This document shows, piece by piece, positions 9,298 to 18,259 of a DNA stretch of 64,000 nt. The notes beneath the pieces are model-generated. The model did not search any database, was not told the origin of the DNA, and saw only the letters and a list, made by a program, of their open reading frames with translations. Positions within the stretch are counted from its first letter, which is position 1. Each line of letters begins with the position of its first letter. The position numbers and the translations under genes were made by a program. Source of the stretch: Keguizhuia sedimenti (GTDB taxonomy: Bacteria > Pseudomonadota > Gammaproteobacteria > Burkholderiales > Burkholderiaceae_D); contig JAUYVH010000007.1 of assembly GCA_030715135.1 (NCBI GenBank), positions 124,001-188,000 of the forward strand, in the 5' to 3' direction.

Positions 9298-9690
9298 ATG
9301 AAAATGAAGAAATGGACAAATCGTTGTGCAGCCTGGATCGCATGTCTTGCGATCTTGGCGGCAGCATTTATGCCAGCCATTTCTTCAGCTTTAGCGGTTG
9401 CGCATGATCGTTCTGCTTTTGCTGCTCCCATCTGTTCGGAACATGCGCCTCATCAAATAACTGATAAGGTGTCCGCTCAGGAGAGTGTGCCGTCGCACCA
9501 TAACGGACATGTCGATCACTGTCCGCTTTGCGCCAAGCAAGGAAACATATTCGCCATGTTGCGGCCGGCAGAGCTGGTCTTTGACATACCCGAGACAGTT
9601 TCGAATGCACCCACTTTCCGGATCGATTCCCCCCATTCTGCGATAGCCTGGATTCATCTCCCTTCGCGCGCTCCTCCTGCGCAAACCTGA
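9298..9690 (+). CDS. DUF2946 secreted protein, first gene of the TonB operon
   Basis: The 130-residue protein has a signal peptide (WTNRCAAWIACLAILAAAFM...) and a Cys/His cluster, HVDHCPLCAKQG, near residue 72, as in DUF2946. The family has no known reaction; its members are often encoded beside TonB-dependent receptors, and the HxxHCxxC arrangement suggests metal binding. Here it leads an operon with a TonB receptor and sits just behind an FNR/Dnr-type box, so expression is probably anaerobic. A role in copper handling is inference. Confidence 0.75.
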   Translation: MKMKKWTNRCAAWIACLAILAAAFMPAISSALAVAHDRSAFAAPICSEHAPHQITDKVSAQESVPSHHNGHVDHCPLCAKQGNIFAMLRPAELVFDIPETVSNAPTFRIDSPHSAIAWIHLPSRAPPAQT

Positions 9691-9967
9691 ATGTCGGCTG
9701 CGGCCTGCGCTGCTCATCCACGACGGAGTTGCGCAGCCTGCTGCCGGCACCGTTTTTCCTGACTTGCATTGCAACTGAAACCCGCAGATCGGTTTCGAGC
9801 CGTACTTCGTCTCGCAAACCTTGATCCTGGGAGCTTCTGCACGCCTGATTTTCGGCTTGCGGCGGAGTTGCCTGCGCGTCGCAAGAGGGAGTCAGCTTGA
9901 ACTAGCCGTCGTACCATGCGCCGCTTCTTTCGGTGCTATGAATGAAACCGATTTAACGAACAACATC

Positions 9968-12277
9968 ATGAATAACAAACGTATGTGCCGTCCCGTTATG
10001 CCGAGCCTGCCGCTTCGCATACTTCCCCTGGTGATTGCTCAACTTTTCGCAGCGCAAGCCTATGCGCAAGACCTTGCCGATGAGACCGTCCTGAGCCCGG
10101 TCATCGTATCCGGTTCGCGCTCTCCGCTTGACCCCAATCTTCCTACGACCACCGCCAGCAAAACGGCCGAACAGGTGCGGGAGCAGAATCTCGTCAACGT
10201 GGAAGACGCACTGAAGTACATGCCGGACATGACTATTCGCAAGCGTTACGCAGGCGACCGGAATTCCCTGATTGGTGGACGGTCTTTCAGCGAACTGCAG
10301 CCGCAGCGGGCCCTGGTTTATGCCGACGGATATCTGCTGTCACAGTTTCTCGGGCAATTCAATGGGCCGCGCTGGAATGTCGTCGCACCCGAGGAACTGG
10401 ATCGTGTGGACGTGCTGTACGGGCCGTTCTCTGCGCTTTATCCAGGCAACTCGATCGGTACGACCGTGGTCTTGAGTACGCGAAAGCCGCAGAAATTCGA
10501 AGGCTCTGCCCGCGTCCAGTTCTTTTCCGAGCGCCTCGACGATGCAGGGTTTTCGGGAACCTATAGCGGCCATCAGGAAAGCGCCTGGTTTGGGGACAAG
10601 CTGGGCGATCTGAATTACAGCATCAGCGTCAATCGTTTTGAGAACGAAAGCCACCCGATGCAGTATGCGACGCTGCAAACACCTGCCGCTGCCGGACCGC
10701 CGGCAACGCCCGTCACTGGCGCCGTGCGAGCTCTGGATCCTCAGGGAAAGCCATGGTATCTGATAGGCCCCAATGGCAGCGCGATCGAAGACACCGTTCA
10801 GGAACAGATCAAGCTCAAGCTGGGCTACGATTTTTCCAGCCTGCTGTATGGCGAGGTGCTGTACACCTATTGGCGCAACGATGCCGAGCGCCGCGGTGAA
10901 AGCCTGCTGCGCGATGCGGCGGGGAATCGGGTGTATTCCGGCAGAGTGCTGGTCGATGGCGTGGAGTACAGCATCCCGGCGAATACCTTCGCGCCGCAGA
11001 ATGTGGAAGAGGCGCATGGCATGTGGGGCCTCAAGCTCGCCACAAAGAACAGGGAGGGCTGGAACGGCTCCGCCGTCGCGACGATTTACGATATCAGCAA
11101 AGACCTGACGCGCTCAGCCAACACGGCGCCTCCCGCAGCACGGACAGGCGGGGCCGGCACATATGCCGACAACAGCGGCACCGGATGGAAGACCCTGGAC
11201 CTGCAGGCAACGTTCACGCCCAACAAGGACCAGGCACATTCGCTGGCGATGGGATATCACATCAATCATTACAACCTGGAGAATCGGCGGTTTAACGCAT
11301 CCGACTGGCTTAACGGCGGACCGGAAGAATTCAATTCCGGTTTTTTTGGCAAGACAAAACTGCAAGGATGGTTTGCACAGGATAGCTGGAAGCTGTCGCA
11401 GCAACTGCTGCTGACCACAGGCTTGCGCTATGAGCGCTGGAAAGCATTCGACGGCAGGCGCGACAATGCTTCGTCTTCCGTCCTGTATGAGGAACGAAGC
11501 GAATCTGCATGGTCGCCCAAGGCGTCCCTGTCGTACTTGCCGGACGCGCACTGGATTCTGAAAGCATCGGTGGGCAAGGGCGTTCGCTTTCCGACCGTGT
11601 CGGAGCTTTTCCAGGGATCAATCGCCGGCAATGCGATTATCAACAACAATCCGTCGCTGCAACCGGAATATTCGTACGCAAAGGAATTGTCCGCGGAACG
11701 GGATTTCCGTTTCGGCAACTCGGCCGGCATGGCCCGCCTGTCGCTTTTTGAAGACGACGTGAGGGACACCATTCTCAGCCAGACCAATATCCTGGTCTTT
11801 CCCAGCGTCACCAATATCCAGAACATCGACCGTGTGCGCACGCGTGGCATCGAGCTGCAGGCCAATGCGAGTGACGTGGCGATCAAGGGATTGGATTTGT
11901 CCGGCAGCCTGACCTTCGCAAGGGCCAAAATACTTGAGAACACCAACAATCCAGCGACAGAGGGTAACGACTGGGTACGCGTGCCGCGCGTGCGCGCCAA
12001 TCTGGTTGCCACTTACCGCTCCGATGAGCAATGGAAAACCAGCCTGGGCATGCGCTACGCAAGGAGCATGTACGCCAACCTCGATAACAGTGATGTCAAC
12101 CACAACACCTTTGGCGGGATCTCCGGATATACGGTATGGGACGCCAAGGCAAGCTACCGCATCTCGAAGAATATCGAGGCCTCGTTCGGCATCGACAATC
12201 TTACCGATAAGCGTTACTACGTTTATCACCCATATTCGGGACGCACTCTGATCGGAGAAATGCATGCAAGCTTTTAA
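9968..12277 (+). CDS. TonB-dependent outer-membrane receptor
   Basis: From the ATG at 9968 the precursor is 769 residues. A signal peptide ends near AAQAYAQ. The plug domain follows (VIVSGSRSPLDPNLPTTTAS, then ELDRVDVLYGPFSALYPGNS). A long 22-strand-type barrel ends with the expected terminal aromatic residue (GEMHASF). It imports a metal or metal complex using proton-motive force. An alternative start at 9938 adds ten residues. Substrate is not readable from sequence; copper is my inference, from the adjacent nirK, DUF2946 and the Cys/His propeller. Its stop overlaps the next gene. Confidence 0.9.
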   Translation: MNNKRMCRPVMPSLPLRILPLVIAQLFAAQAYAQDLADETVLSPVIVSGSRSPLDPNLPTTTASKTAEQVREQNLVNVEDALKYMPDMTIRKRYAGDRNSLIGGRSFSELQPQRALVYADGYLLSQFLGQFNGPRWNVVAPEELDRVDVLYGPFSALYPGNSIGTTVVLSTRKPQKFEGSARVQFFSERLDDAGFSGTYSGHQESAWFGDKLGDLNYSISVNRFENESHPMQYATLQTPAAAGPPATPVTGAVRALDPQGKPWYLIGPNGSAIEDTVQEQIKLKLGYDFSSLLYGEVLYTYWRNDAERRGESLLRDAAGNRVYSGRVLVDGVEYSIPANTFAPQNVEEAHGMWGLKLATKNREGWNGSAVATIYDISKDLTRSANTAPPAARTGGAGTYADNSGTGWKTLDLQATFTPNKDQAHSLAMGYHINHYNLENRRFNASDWLNGGPEEFNSGFFGKTKLQGWFAQDSWKLSQQLLLTTGLRYERWKAFDGRRDNASSSVLYEERSESAWSPKASLSYLPDAHWILKASVGKGVRFPTVSELFQGSIAGNAIINNNPSLQPEYSYAKELSAERDFRFGNSAGMARLSLFEDDVRDTILSQTNILVFPSVTNIQNIDRVRTRGIELQANASDVAIKGLDLSGSLTFARAKILENTNNPATEGNDWVRVPRVRANLVATYRSDEQWKTSLGMRYARSMYANLDNSDVNHNTFGGISGYTVWDAKASYRISKNIEASFGIDNLTDKRYYVYHPYSGRTLIGEMHASF

Positions 12278-13502
12278 TCAGAGTCGCATAAGGCCGGCAG
12301 TCTTTGCATTAGGCATGCTTATGCTGGGATGGATCGCGAGCGAACCTGCGGCGCAGCCGGCACAGGGCGCGACAAGCCACGTAGCCAAGCGTGCCAAGCC
12401 GGAGTTCGGCACCGGCGTCGCGGTCGATGCGCAGAATCGCATCTGGATGGCGAGCAAGGAAACAGAGGGCGACGCGCAGTATGTTGTCCTGCAACGGTCG
12501 GAAGACGACGGAAAAACCTGGACCGAGCCCCGGCGCGTCCAGACGGAGCCGGAAGCGGTTTCGGCCGACGGCGAAAACAGGCCGAAGATCGCATTCGGAA
12601 CCAAGGGCGAAATCTACATCAGCTATACCAGGCCCTTGTCGAAACCTTATACCGGTGATATCCGCTTTATCCGGTCGATCGACGGCGGGGAAAGCTTCTC
12701 CGCACCGATCACGGTCCATGCCAATCGCGACGTAATTTCGCATCGTTTCGATTCGATGATGGTGGACAGAACCGGAAGAATCTACATCGCATGGGTGGAC
12801 AAGCGCGACCTCGAAGCGGCCAGCGCACGCAAGGAAAAGTATGCCGGCGCGGCCGTGTATTACGCCATATCGGAAGATGGCGGCGCGAGCTTCAAGGGCG
12901 ATTACAAAGTCGCCGACCATAGCTGCGAATGCTGCCGGATCGGCATGGCGCTCAATCCGGACGGCAAGCCGGAGCTACTGTGGCGGCACGTATTCGCGCC
13001 CAACGTCCGCGATCATGCGATCGCAGAACTCACGCCAGCCGGAAAAGCCTCTGCGCCTGTGCGCGCGAGCTTTGACAACTGGCGTATCGATGCCTGTCCG
13101 CATCATGGTCCGGCTCTGGCATACGCGTCAGACGGCAAGCGCCATCAGGCGTGGTTCAACGTGAAGGGCGATGAGGGCGGCGTTTTCTATGCCAGCGCCA
13201 ATCCTGCTGGCAAGTTGTCCAGGCCGATGCGCCTGGGTTCCGCGCAGGCGCAGCATCCCGATGTGGCGGTCGACGGCAGGGCCGTTGCCGTCGTGTGGAA
13301 GCAATTCGACGGTGAATCGACTGCGGTGCTGGGCAGACTGTCTTCCGACGGAGGCCGGACATGGCAGGACCGGGAGCTGGCAAGAACTGCCGGCGAATCC
13401 GACCAGCCGCGCCTGTTGAAAACCGCGTCCGGCATTGTGCTGGCCTGGCGCACCCAGGACGCCGGTATGCAGATCATCCCTTTCAAGCAGGAGACTCGAT
13501 GA
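12264..13502 (+). CDS. Secreted sialidase-like (BNR) beta-propeller with CxCC and CPHHG motifs
   Basis: The 412-residue protein has a signal peptide and several BNR/Asp-box repeats (SEDDGKTW, SIDGGESF, SEDGGASF, SSDGGRTW) of a six-bladed sialidase-fold propeller. Unlike real sialidases it carries C221-E-C223-C224 (HSCECCRIG) and C278-P-H-H281, a likely metal or redox site, and I see no clear arginine triad. Its start lies inside the receptor gene (14-base overlap), so it is translationally coupled. A periplasmic partner of the receptor that binds the incoming metal is plausible; glycan cleavage is unlikely. The next gene encodes a thioredoxin, which could keep these cysteines reduced. Confidence 0.72.
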   Translation: MQAFNQSRIRPAVFALGMLMLGWIASEPAAQPAQGATSHVAKRAKPEFGTGVAVDAQNRIWMASKETEGDAQYVVLQRSEDDGKTWTEPRRVQTEPEAVSADGENRPKIAFGTKGEIYISYTRPLSKPYTGDIRFIRSIDGGESFSAPITVHANRDVISHRFDSMMVDRTGRIYIAWVDKRDLEAASARKEKYAGAAVYYAISEDGGASFKGDYKVADHSCECCRIGMALNPDGKPELLWRHVFAPNVRDHAIAELTPAGKASAPVRASFDNWRIDACPHHGPALAYASDGKRHQAWFNVKGDEGGVFYASANPAGKLSRPMRLGSAQAQHPDVAVDGRAVAVVWKQFDGESTAVLGRLSSDGGRTWQDRELARTAGESDQPRLLKTASGIVLAWRTQDAGMQIIPFKQETR

Positions 13503-13990
13503 TGACCAAGTTCATGCACTTGATTTTTAAGCTCTGCCTGCTGCTGCCGGGAATGTCCCTGGCGGCCGCGCCCTTGCAGCCCTTCGAGCCGGACAGCCTT
13601 CAGAACATCGTAAAACAGCACCAGGGCAAGCCCTTCGTATTGTTTGTATGGTCGCTCGACTGCGTGTATTGCCAGGCGAGCCTGGACCACCTGGCGCAGG
13701 CAAAGCGCGACAACAAGGCATTGACAGTGGTCACCCTCTCCACCGATGCGGCAAGTGATCCGGAGGCCGCGCCAATGATGCAGAAACGCCTAAGCGAGCT
13801 CAATCTGACACGCGACGCCTGGGCATACGGCAGCGCAACGCCGGAGAAACTGAAATACGCGCTCGATCCGAAGTGGTACGGGGAGAAGCCGAGAAGCTAC
13901 TGGTTCAACGCGCAAGGCGAGCGTGTCGCCTACTCGGGTGTGCTGAATGCGGCCACGATCAAAAGACTTTACAAGCAGGTTGCGAAATGA
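13499..13990 (+). CDS. Periplasmic thioredoxin-fold protein (TlpA-like)
   Basis: From the ATG at 13499 the protein is 163 residues: a signal peptide (MMTKFMHLIFKLCLLLPGMSL) and a short thioredoxin fold with active site C55-V-Y-C58 in FVWSLDCVYCQAS. It overlaps the propeller gene by four bases (ATGA) with CAGGAG ahead, so the two are coupled. CxxC thioredoxins of the TlpA/ScsC kind reduce exported proteins, including copper chaperones. The neighbouring Cys-bearing propeller is the obvious candidate client, though this is inference. Confidence 0.83.
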   Translation: MMTKFMHLIFKLCLLLPGMSLAAAPLQPFEPDSLQNIVKQHQGKPFVLFVWSLDCVYCQASLDHLAQAKRDNKALTVVTLSTDAASDPEAAPMMQKRLSELNLTRDAWAYGSATPEKLKYALDPKWYGEKPRSYWFNAQGERVAYSGVLNAATIKRLYKQVAK

Positions 13991-14027
13991 TTGCGCATAT
14001 CGCACGCTGCAGGATCGCGAGATAGCC

Positions 14028-14885
14028 ATGCGCTCTGCCGTATATTTTGCACCGCCTGTAAGGCATGCGCCTCGGATGCGCCTGCAATCGATACACGAAA
14101 TGCAGAGCGCCGACGCGGGGCCGGCATTCACGACGATCGAGGAAAAAGAGGCATTCCGTCAAAAAGCATTCAAGCTTCTTCTGGTGGCAGGTTTGCATGT
14201 CGGCGTGTTCGCATTGCTTGCGCAAACGGATACCGGCCAGCCTGTAATCCAGCAGCCGGTTCGGCTCGAGGTACGTACCATGGCAATGCCGGATACCGCA
14301 CCTGTGCTGAAAACCGGCATTGCCGAAGAAGTAAGGGAACAGCCGAAAATTGCAAAGCCGGTTGCTCCGCGAGTCAAGCAACCCGCGTCTCAGAATCAAT
14401 TGAAGGCCGTTGCACCACCGAAGCCTCAGCCAGCGGCGAAGCCTTTGCAGGACAGCTTGACCACGCCTTCATCCGAGGCGGCCTTTTCCGCTTCCGCTTC
14501 CGCTCACGCAGCGCAGCAGACTACGGATGGCACAAGCGCATCTGAAAAATCCGGAGCCCCAGCACCTGCCGCATCTTCTGCATCAGGCGCGGGTGGCGCA
14601 ACGACCGCGGCGCGCTTCGACGCTGATTATTTGAAAAACCCGGCACCTGATTATCCGCCGGCTTCGCGCAGGATGCGCGAGGAAGGAACCGTTTATCTCG
14701 ATGTCAACGTGACTGCGGAGGGCAGGGCGGGCGATCTCAGGATTAAAAAAAGCAGCGGGTATGCGCGCCTGGATGAAGCGGCGCTGGATGCGGTGCAGCA
14801 ATGGCGCTTTATACCCGCGCGGAGCGGAGCGGATGCGGTTGCCGCGCATGTTGTGGTACCGGTCGTTTTCCGTTTGGGAAGCTGA
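14028..14885 (+). CDS. tonB: TonB energy-transducer protein
   Basis: The 285-residue protein has a cytoplasmic N-terminus of about 50 residues, one membrane helix (KLLLVAGLHVGVFALLAQ), a Pro/Ala/Lys-rich periplasmic spacer, and a TonB C-terminal domain (YPPASRRMREEGTVYLDVNV... ending AAHVVVPVVFRLGS). It links ExbB/ExbD to the outer-membrane receptor. Its start is at 14028, not the upstream frame opening, because the latter runs into the thioredoxin gene without a ribosome site. It sits in order receptor-propeller-thioredoxin-TonB-ExbB-ExbD, so this TonB is probably dedicated to that receptor. Confidence 0.9.
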   Translation: MRSAVYFAPPVRHAPRMRLQSIHEMQSADAGPAFTTIEEKEAFRQKAFKLLLVAGLHVGVFALLAQTDTGQPVIQQPVRLEVRTMAMPDTAPVLKTGIAEEVREQPKIAKPVAPRVKQPASQNQLKAVAPPKPQPAAKPLQDSLTTPSSEAAFSASASAHAAQQTTDGTSASEKSGAPAPAASSASGAGGATTAARFDADYLKNPAPDYPPASRRMREEGTVYLDVNVTAEGRAGDLRIKKSSGYARLDEAALDAVQQWRFIPARSGADAVAAHVVVPVVFRLGS

Positions 14886-14950
14886 TTAGGAAGCTGAACC
14901 GGTTGCTGCATGGAATTGCCGCATTGTGAACGAACGAAAAGGAGTAAAAA

Positions 14951-15685
14951 ATGGATGGAAAATTTGGCATCGCTCATTTCTGGGCGCAGGGTGACGCAGT
15001 CTCGCATGCGGTCGCGATAACACTGTTGCTGATGTCGCTGGCGAGCTGGTACGTCATACTCGGTAAAACTTTCGCATATCTCCGGTCGCGCGCTTCGATC
15101 CTGCATGCGATGCAGTCGTTCTGGGCCGGCGGTTCACGGGCACAGGCGCTTGAATCGATTCGTTCTGAGGACAAGACGGGCGTTTTCGCACTGATCGCGA
15201 CAGACGCAGTGCTTGCGGCGCAGGCATATGAGGAAAGGGCCGCGGGCGGCATCGGAGCCGGAGTGGATGCCAGCGAATTTATCGGGCGCACGCTGCAGCA
15301 ATCCACGGTGCTGGCACAGGCGAGAACCGAACGCGGCCTGACATTTCTCGCGTCGATAGGGTCGACTGCGCCATTCGTCGGTTTGTTCGGCACCGTATGG
15401 GGCATCTACCATGCGCTGGCCGGATTGTCGGGCGCGACGCAGATAGCGCTGGACCGCGTTGCGGGCCCGGTCGGCGAAGCATTGATCATGACGGCGGCAG
15501 GCTTGTTCGTCGCCATCCCGGCCGTGCTTGCCTATAACGCCTTCACCCGCTCGAATCGGCTCGTGCTGGCGCAACTGGACGGATTCGCCAATAGCCTCCA
15601 TGCCTATCTCGTTGCCGGCGTGCGCCTCGACGGAACGGCGCGTGCCGCGACAGTCGCTTCCCTGCATGTCGCAAAAGCGTCATAA
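14951..15685 (+). CDS. exbB: ExbB/TolQ-type proton channel protein
   Basis: The 244-residue protein has three membrane helices and the MotA/TolQ/ExbB signature (LTFLASIGSTAPFVGLFGTV, then GLFVAIPAVLAYNAF). With ExbD it forms the inner-membrane proton channel that energises TonB. A strong ribosome site (AAAAGGAGTAAAAA) precedes the ATG. It is followed after 11 bases by exbD. TolQ is excluded because the operon lacks tolA/tolB and has tonB. Confidence 0.92.
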   Translation: MDGKFGIAHFWAQGDAVSHAVAITLLLMSLASWYVILGKTFAYLRSRASILHAMQSFWAGGSRAQALESIRSEDKTGVFALIATDAVLAAQAYEERAAGGIGAGVDASEFIGRTLQQSTVLAQARTERGLTFLASIGSTAPFVGLFGTVWGIYHALAGLSGATQIALDRVAGPVGEALIMTAAGLFVAIPAVLAYNAFTRSNRLVLAQLDGFANSLHAYLVAGVRLDGTARAATVASLHVAKAS

Positions 15686-15696
15686 GGAAACTTATC

Positions 15697-16137
15697 ATGG
15701 CATTTCAACCGAATGGCTCCAAAACGCCCCATGCCTCTCCGATGGCCGAGATCAATACCACGCCGCTCGTCGATGTAATGCTGGTCCTGCTGGTAATTTT
15801 TCTGATCACGGCACCGCTGTTCAATCAGGCCGTACCGATAGACCTGCCCAAAGTAGAAGCCGGCAAGATCAATGAAACCCCGCGTTCGCTGCAGGTAGCT
15901 ATCGATGCAGGCGGCAGTATTTTGGTAGATGGCGCAACGATTGAACTTGCCTTTTTGCCGGAACATCTGCGCACAGTCAAAGGTGCCGGCGATGCCCCGG
16001 AAATACATTTGCGTGCGGACCGCGCGACACGTTATGAACGCGTCGCGGAAGTGATGGCATCCGTGCAATCGGCAGGCATGAGCAAGATCGCATTCGTAAC
16101 CGAGAAGCCCCGTTCCGGCAGAGCGGATGTTAATTGA
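15697..16137 (+). CDS. exbD: ExbD/TolR biopolymer transport protein
   Basis: The 146-residue protein has a short cytoplasmic start (MAEINTTPLVDVMLVLLVIF), one membrane helix with the conserved Asp of the proton path (LVDVMLVLLVIF), and a periplasmic domain. It is the last gene of the TonB operon. AAGGAAACTTATC precedes its ATG. A hairpin at 16217-16242 follows before the nirK promoter. Confidence 0.92.
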   Translation: MAFQPNGSKTPHASPMAEINTTPLVDVMLVLLVIFLITAPLFNQAVPIDLPKVEAGKINETPRSLQVAIDAGGSILVDGATIELAFLPEHLRTVKGAGDAPEIHLRADRATRYERVAEVMASVQSAGMSKIAFVTEKPRSGRADVN

Positions 16138-16216
16138 GAAAATGGAAATGGAAGACGCCTTAGTGATTTGGAGCGCTTCCGTTCCCATGCATTTTCGTGG
16201 AGCTGATTCCAGCAAG

Positions 16217-16242
16217 CTGAAAGCGGTCCTTCCGCTTTTCAG
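16217..16242 (+). terminator. Hairpin after exbD
   Basis: CTGAAAGCGG, a five-base loop, then CCGCTTTTCAG forms a stem with one bulge, flanked by AGCAAG/CTTGCT. There is no long T-run after it, so termination may be partial, which would allow some readthrough into nirK. Confidence 0.5.
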
Positions 16243-16352
16243 GCCTTGCTAAAGAAGCGGGACTGGCAGTTTCTCCGCCCGCCCATTATTTTCATAGTCG
16301 ATTCATGCACATCAGGCAGGTATTTTCACGCCCGAGGGGAGCTTGCATTCTT

Positions 16353-16366
16353 TTGATCTGGATCAA
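16353..16366 (+). promoter_or_regulatory. FNR/Dnr box of the nirK promoter
   Basis: TTGAT-CTGG-ATCAA is a perfect Crp/Fnr-type palindrome. A -10-like TATCAT at 16390-16395 has exactly the spacing expected if the box is centred near -41.5, giving a class II activated promoter with a start near 16402. The likely activator is the Dnr-like protein encoded downstream, since NO-sensing Dnr/NnrR proteins commonly drive nirK. Confidence 0.88.
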
Positions 16367-16449
16367 TCGAAAAATATACCTCTGAAAAGTATCATTTACC
16401 CGAACTGATCAATCACCATGGCGGTGATTAGGCAGATGATAAAAAAGGT

Positions 16450-17880
16450 ATGAAAATGAAACCGAAATTATTGACTCGTCTTGTTCTGTGTGCATTGATG
16501 GGAGTTAGCACAATGTCAGTTGGTTACGCAGCAGCGCCAAAAGCGACTGCAGCAAACCAGAACGCAGGCAACACGGCAGTCAAGTATCGCCCTGATGTAA
16601 CTTATACGCTCCGCACCGATATCGCAGACGGCAAGTTGGTTTTCATCGGCGAAGCGGGCGCCATCAAAGGCAAAGTCAATCCTGAATTACACGTCCCCGA
16701 AGGTGCGGTCGTGCAGATCAACTTGGTCAACGGCGACGGCGCGCAGCATGACATCAGCGTGCCGGATTTCAATGCAACATCAAACAAGCTCAACGAAAAA
16801 GGCTCGGGTACTGCCATTGTCTTTAAGGCCGGCAAGAAGGGCGAATTCAAATATATCTGTACAGTGCCAGGGCACGTGCAGGCTGGCATGATCGGCAAGA
16901 TCATCGTCGGCGGGGAAAAGGTTGGTGCTAAACCAGCCACCAAGGCAATGGATGTGTCACAGAATCCGATGGACGTCGGTCAGCCGGTCGGAAACCGGAG
17001 CCCGCGCACGCTCAATGTGAACCTGGAAACCACCGAAGTGGTCGGCCAGCTGATGGATGGATCGACTTACAAATACTGGACCTTCAACAATAAGGTTCCC
17101 GGCCCATTCCTGCGTGTGCGTGTGGGCGATACCGTGAATGTCAACATGGCAAACGCCAAGGACAGCCACATGATTCACTCGGTTGACTTCCATGCGGTCA
17201 CCGGACCGGGCGGCGGCGCCGCAGTCACGCAGGCTGCCCCCGGAACCGAAAAAGGATTTACGTTCAAGGCCATCAACCCGGGTCTCTATGTGTATCACTG
17301 CGCCACGCCGATGGTCGCGCAACACATTTCAAACGGCATGTATGGCATGATCCTGGTCGAACCTGAAGGCGGACTGCCGAAAGTGGACCGTGAGTTCTAC
17401 ATCATGCAGGGCGAGCTTTATACTGCTCAAAAGCACGGTACAAGCGGAGAAAACGAGTTCTCGCTCGAAAAACTTCTCGATGAAAAGCCTGAACATGTCA
17501 TCTTCAACGGCAACCATGACGCTTTGACAAAGACCCATAAAATGGAAGCCAAAGTCGGTGAAACAGTGCGGATCTTCTTCGGTGTAGGCGGTCCTAACCT
17601 GACCTCCAGCTTCCACGTGATCGGCGAAATCTTCGATCGGGTCTACAACCAGGGCGACCTGACCTCTCCGCCTATGCGTAATGTGCAGACCACCTTGGTG
17701 CCTGCCGGTGGCGCAACCATGGTCGAGTTCAAGGTTGAAGTTCCCGGCCGCCTGATCCTGGTAGACCATGCACTGTCCAGATTGGAAAAAGGCCTGGTCG
17801 GCATCATGAATGTAACCGGTCCCGAGAATCCGGAAGTGTTCCATTCGAAGTCCAAGGTCGACGCGAATTCCGGTCACTAA
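16450..17880 (+). CDS. nirK: Copper nitrite reductase with extra N-terminal cupredoxin domain
   Basis: The 476-residue precursor reduces nitrite to NO in the periplasm. After a signal peptide comes an extra cupredoxin domain (about 50-155) with a complete type-1 copper set: H100, C137, H142, M147. The two-domain NirK core follows. Its type-1 ligands are H243, C284, H292, M297; its type-2 ligands are H248, H283 and H440. The catalytic Asp and His are D246 and H389. Normal NirK is about 340-380 residues, so this belongs to the N-terminally extended class known from Hyphomicrobium, where the extra domain may receive electrons. It is monocistronic, behind a perfect FNR/Dnr box, and followed by a strong terminator. 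Confidence 0.95.
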   Translation: MKMKPKLLTRLVLCALMGVSTMSVGYAAAPKATAANQNAGNTAVKYRPDVTYTLRTDIADGKLVFIGEAGAIKGKVNPELHVPEGAVVQINLVNGDGAQHDISVPDFNATSNKLNEKGSGTAIVFKAGKKGEFKYICTVPGHVQAGMIGKIIVGGEKVGAKPATKAMDVSQNPMDVGQPVGNRSPRTLNVNLETTEVVGQLMDGSTYKYWTFNNKVPGPFLRVRVGDTVNVNMANAKDSHMIHSVDFHAVTGPGGGAAVTQAAPGTEKGFTFKAINPGLYVYHCATPMVAQHISNGMYGMILVEPEGGLPKVDREFYIMQGELYTAQKHGTSGENEFSLEKLLDEKPEHVIFNGNHDALTKTHKMEAKVGETVRIFFGVGGPNLTSSFHVIGEIFDRVYNQGDLTSPPMRNVQTTLVPAGGATMVEFKVEVPGRLILVDHALSRLEKGLVGIMNVTGPENPEVFHSKSKVDANSGH

Positions 17881-17944
17881 GGATGGTTCAAAAGGTTCGC
17901 AGCTTGCGGGCCTTTTGGATTCGATTCGGTGTCCAGGAAAACTC

Positions 17945-17987
17945 GACGGCATGGATCTCCGGAAACGGGGCATCCATGCCGTCTTTT
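17945..17987 (+). terminator. nirK terminator
   Basis: A perfect 12-bp stem (GACGGCATGGAT with ATCCATGCCGTC) encloses a 15-base loop and is followed by TTTT, 65 bases after the nirK stop. Confidence 0.82.
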
Positions 17988-18259
17988 GTCGTTTGTGTAT
18001 TTCATGGACAAAGAAGGCGCGCATATGAGAACAACGCGTTACTCGATGTTTTTAAGCTGTAGCAAAAAACAATGCCATACTCTTAAATCAGAATGTGGCG
18101 GGATACAGCCGGGGGATCGGGCATGAAAGCTGCTGCCCGCATAAGATCGGAATTCGGCCACTCGGGCCTGTGCCGGCGAAAGCAATTTCGTTAATATTCC
18201 CGGTATCGGGTTAGCTGTTTTTTGGGCTGTCTAAGGATGGCCTTAATTAAGGGATCGTC
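17988..18259. other. Leader region of the dnr-like gene
   Basis: No gene is supported here. Just before the regulator start is a perfect palindrome CCTTAATTAAGG at 18241-18252, between the promoter region and the ATG, which could be an operator or a chance AT palindrome. Confidence 0.35.

Noticed and set aside
12264-13502. Reading this gene as a true sialidase
   Set aside because: The BNR fold is present, but I see no arginine triad or Asp/Tyr catalytic set, and the operon concerns TonB import.
18241-18252. CCTTAATTAAGG as an FNR-type site for the dnr-like gene
   Set aside because: The half-site spacing is wrong for a Crp/Fnr dimer; noted only as a palindrome.
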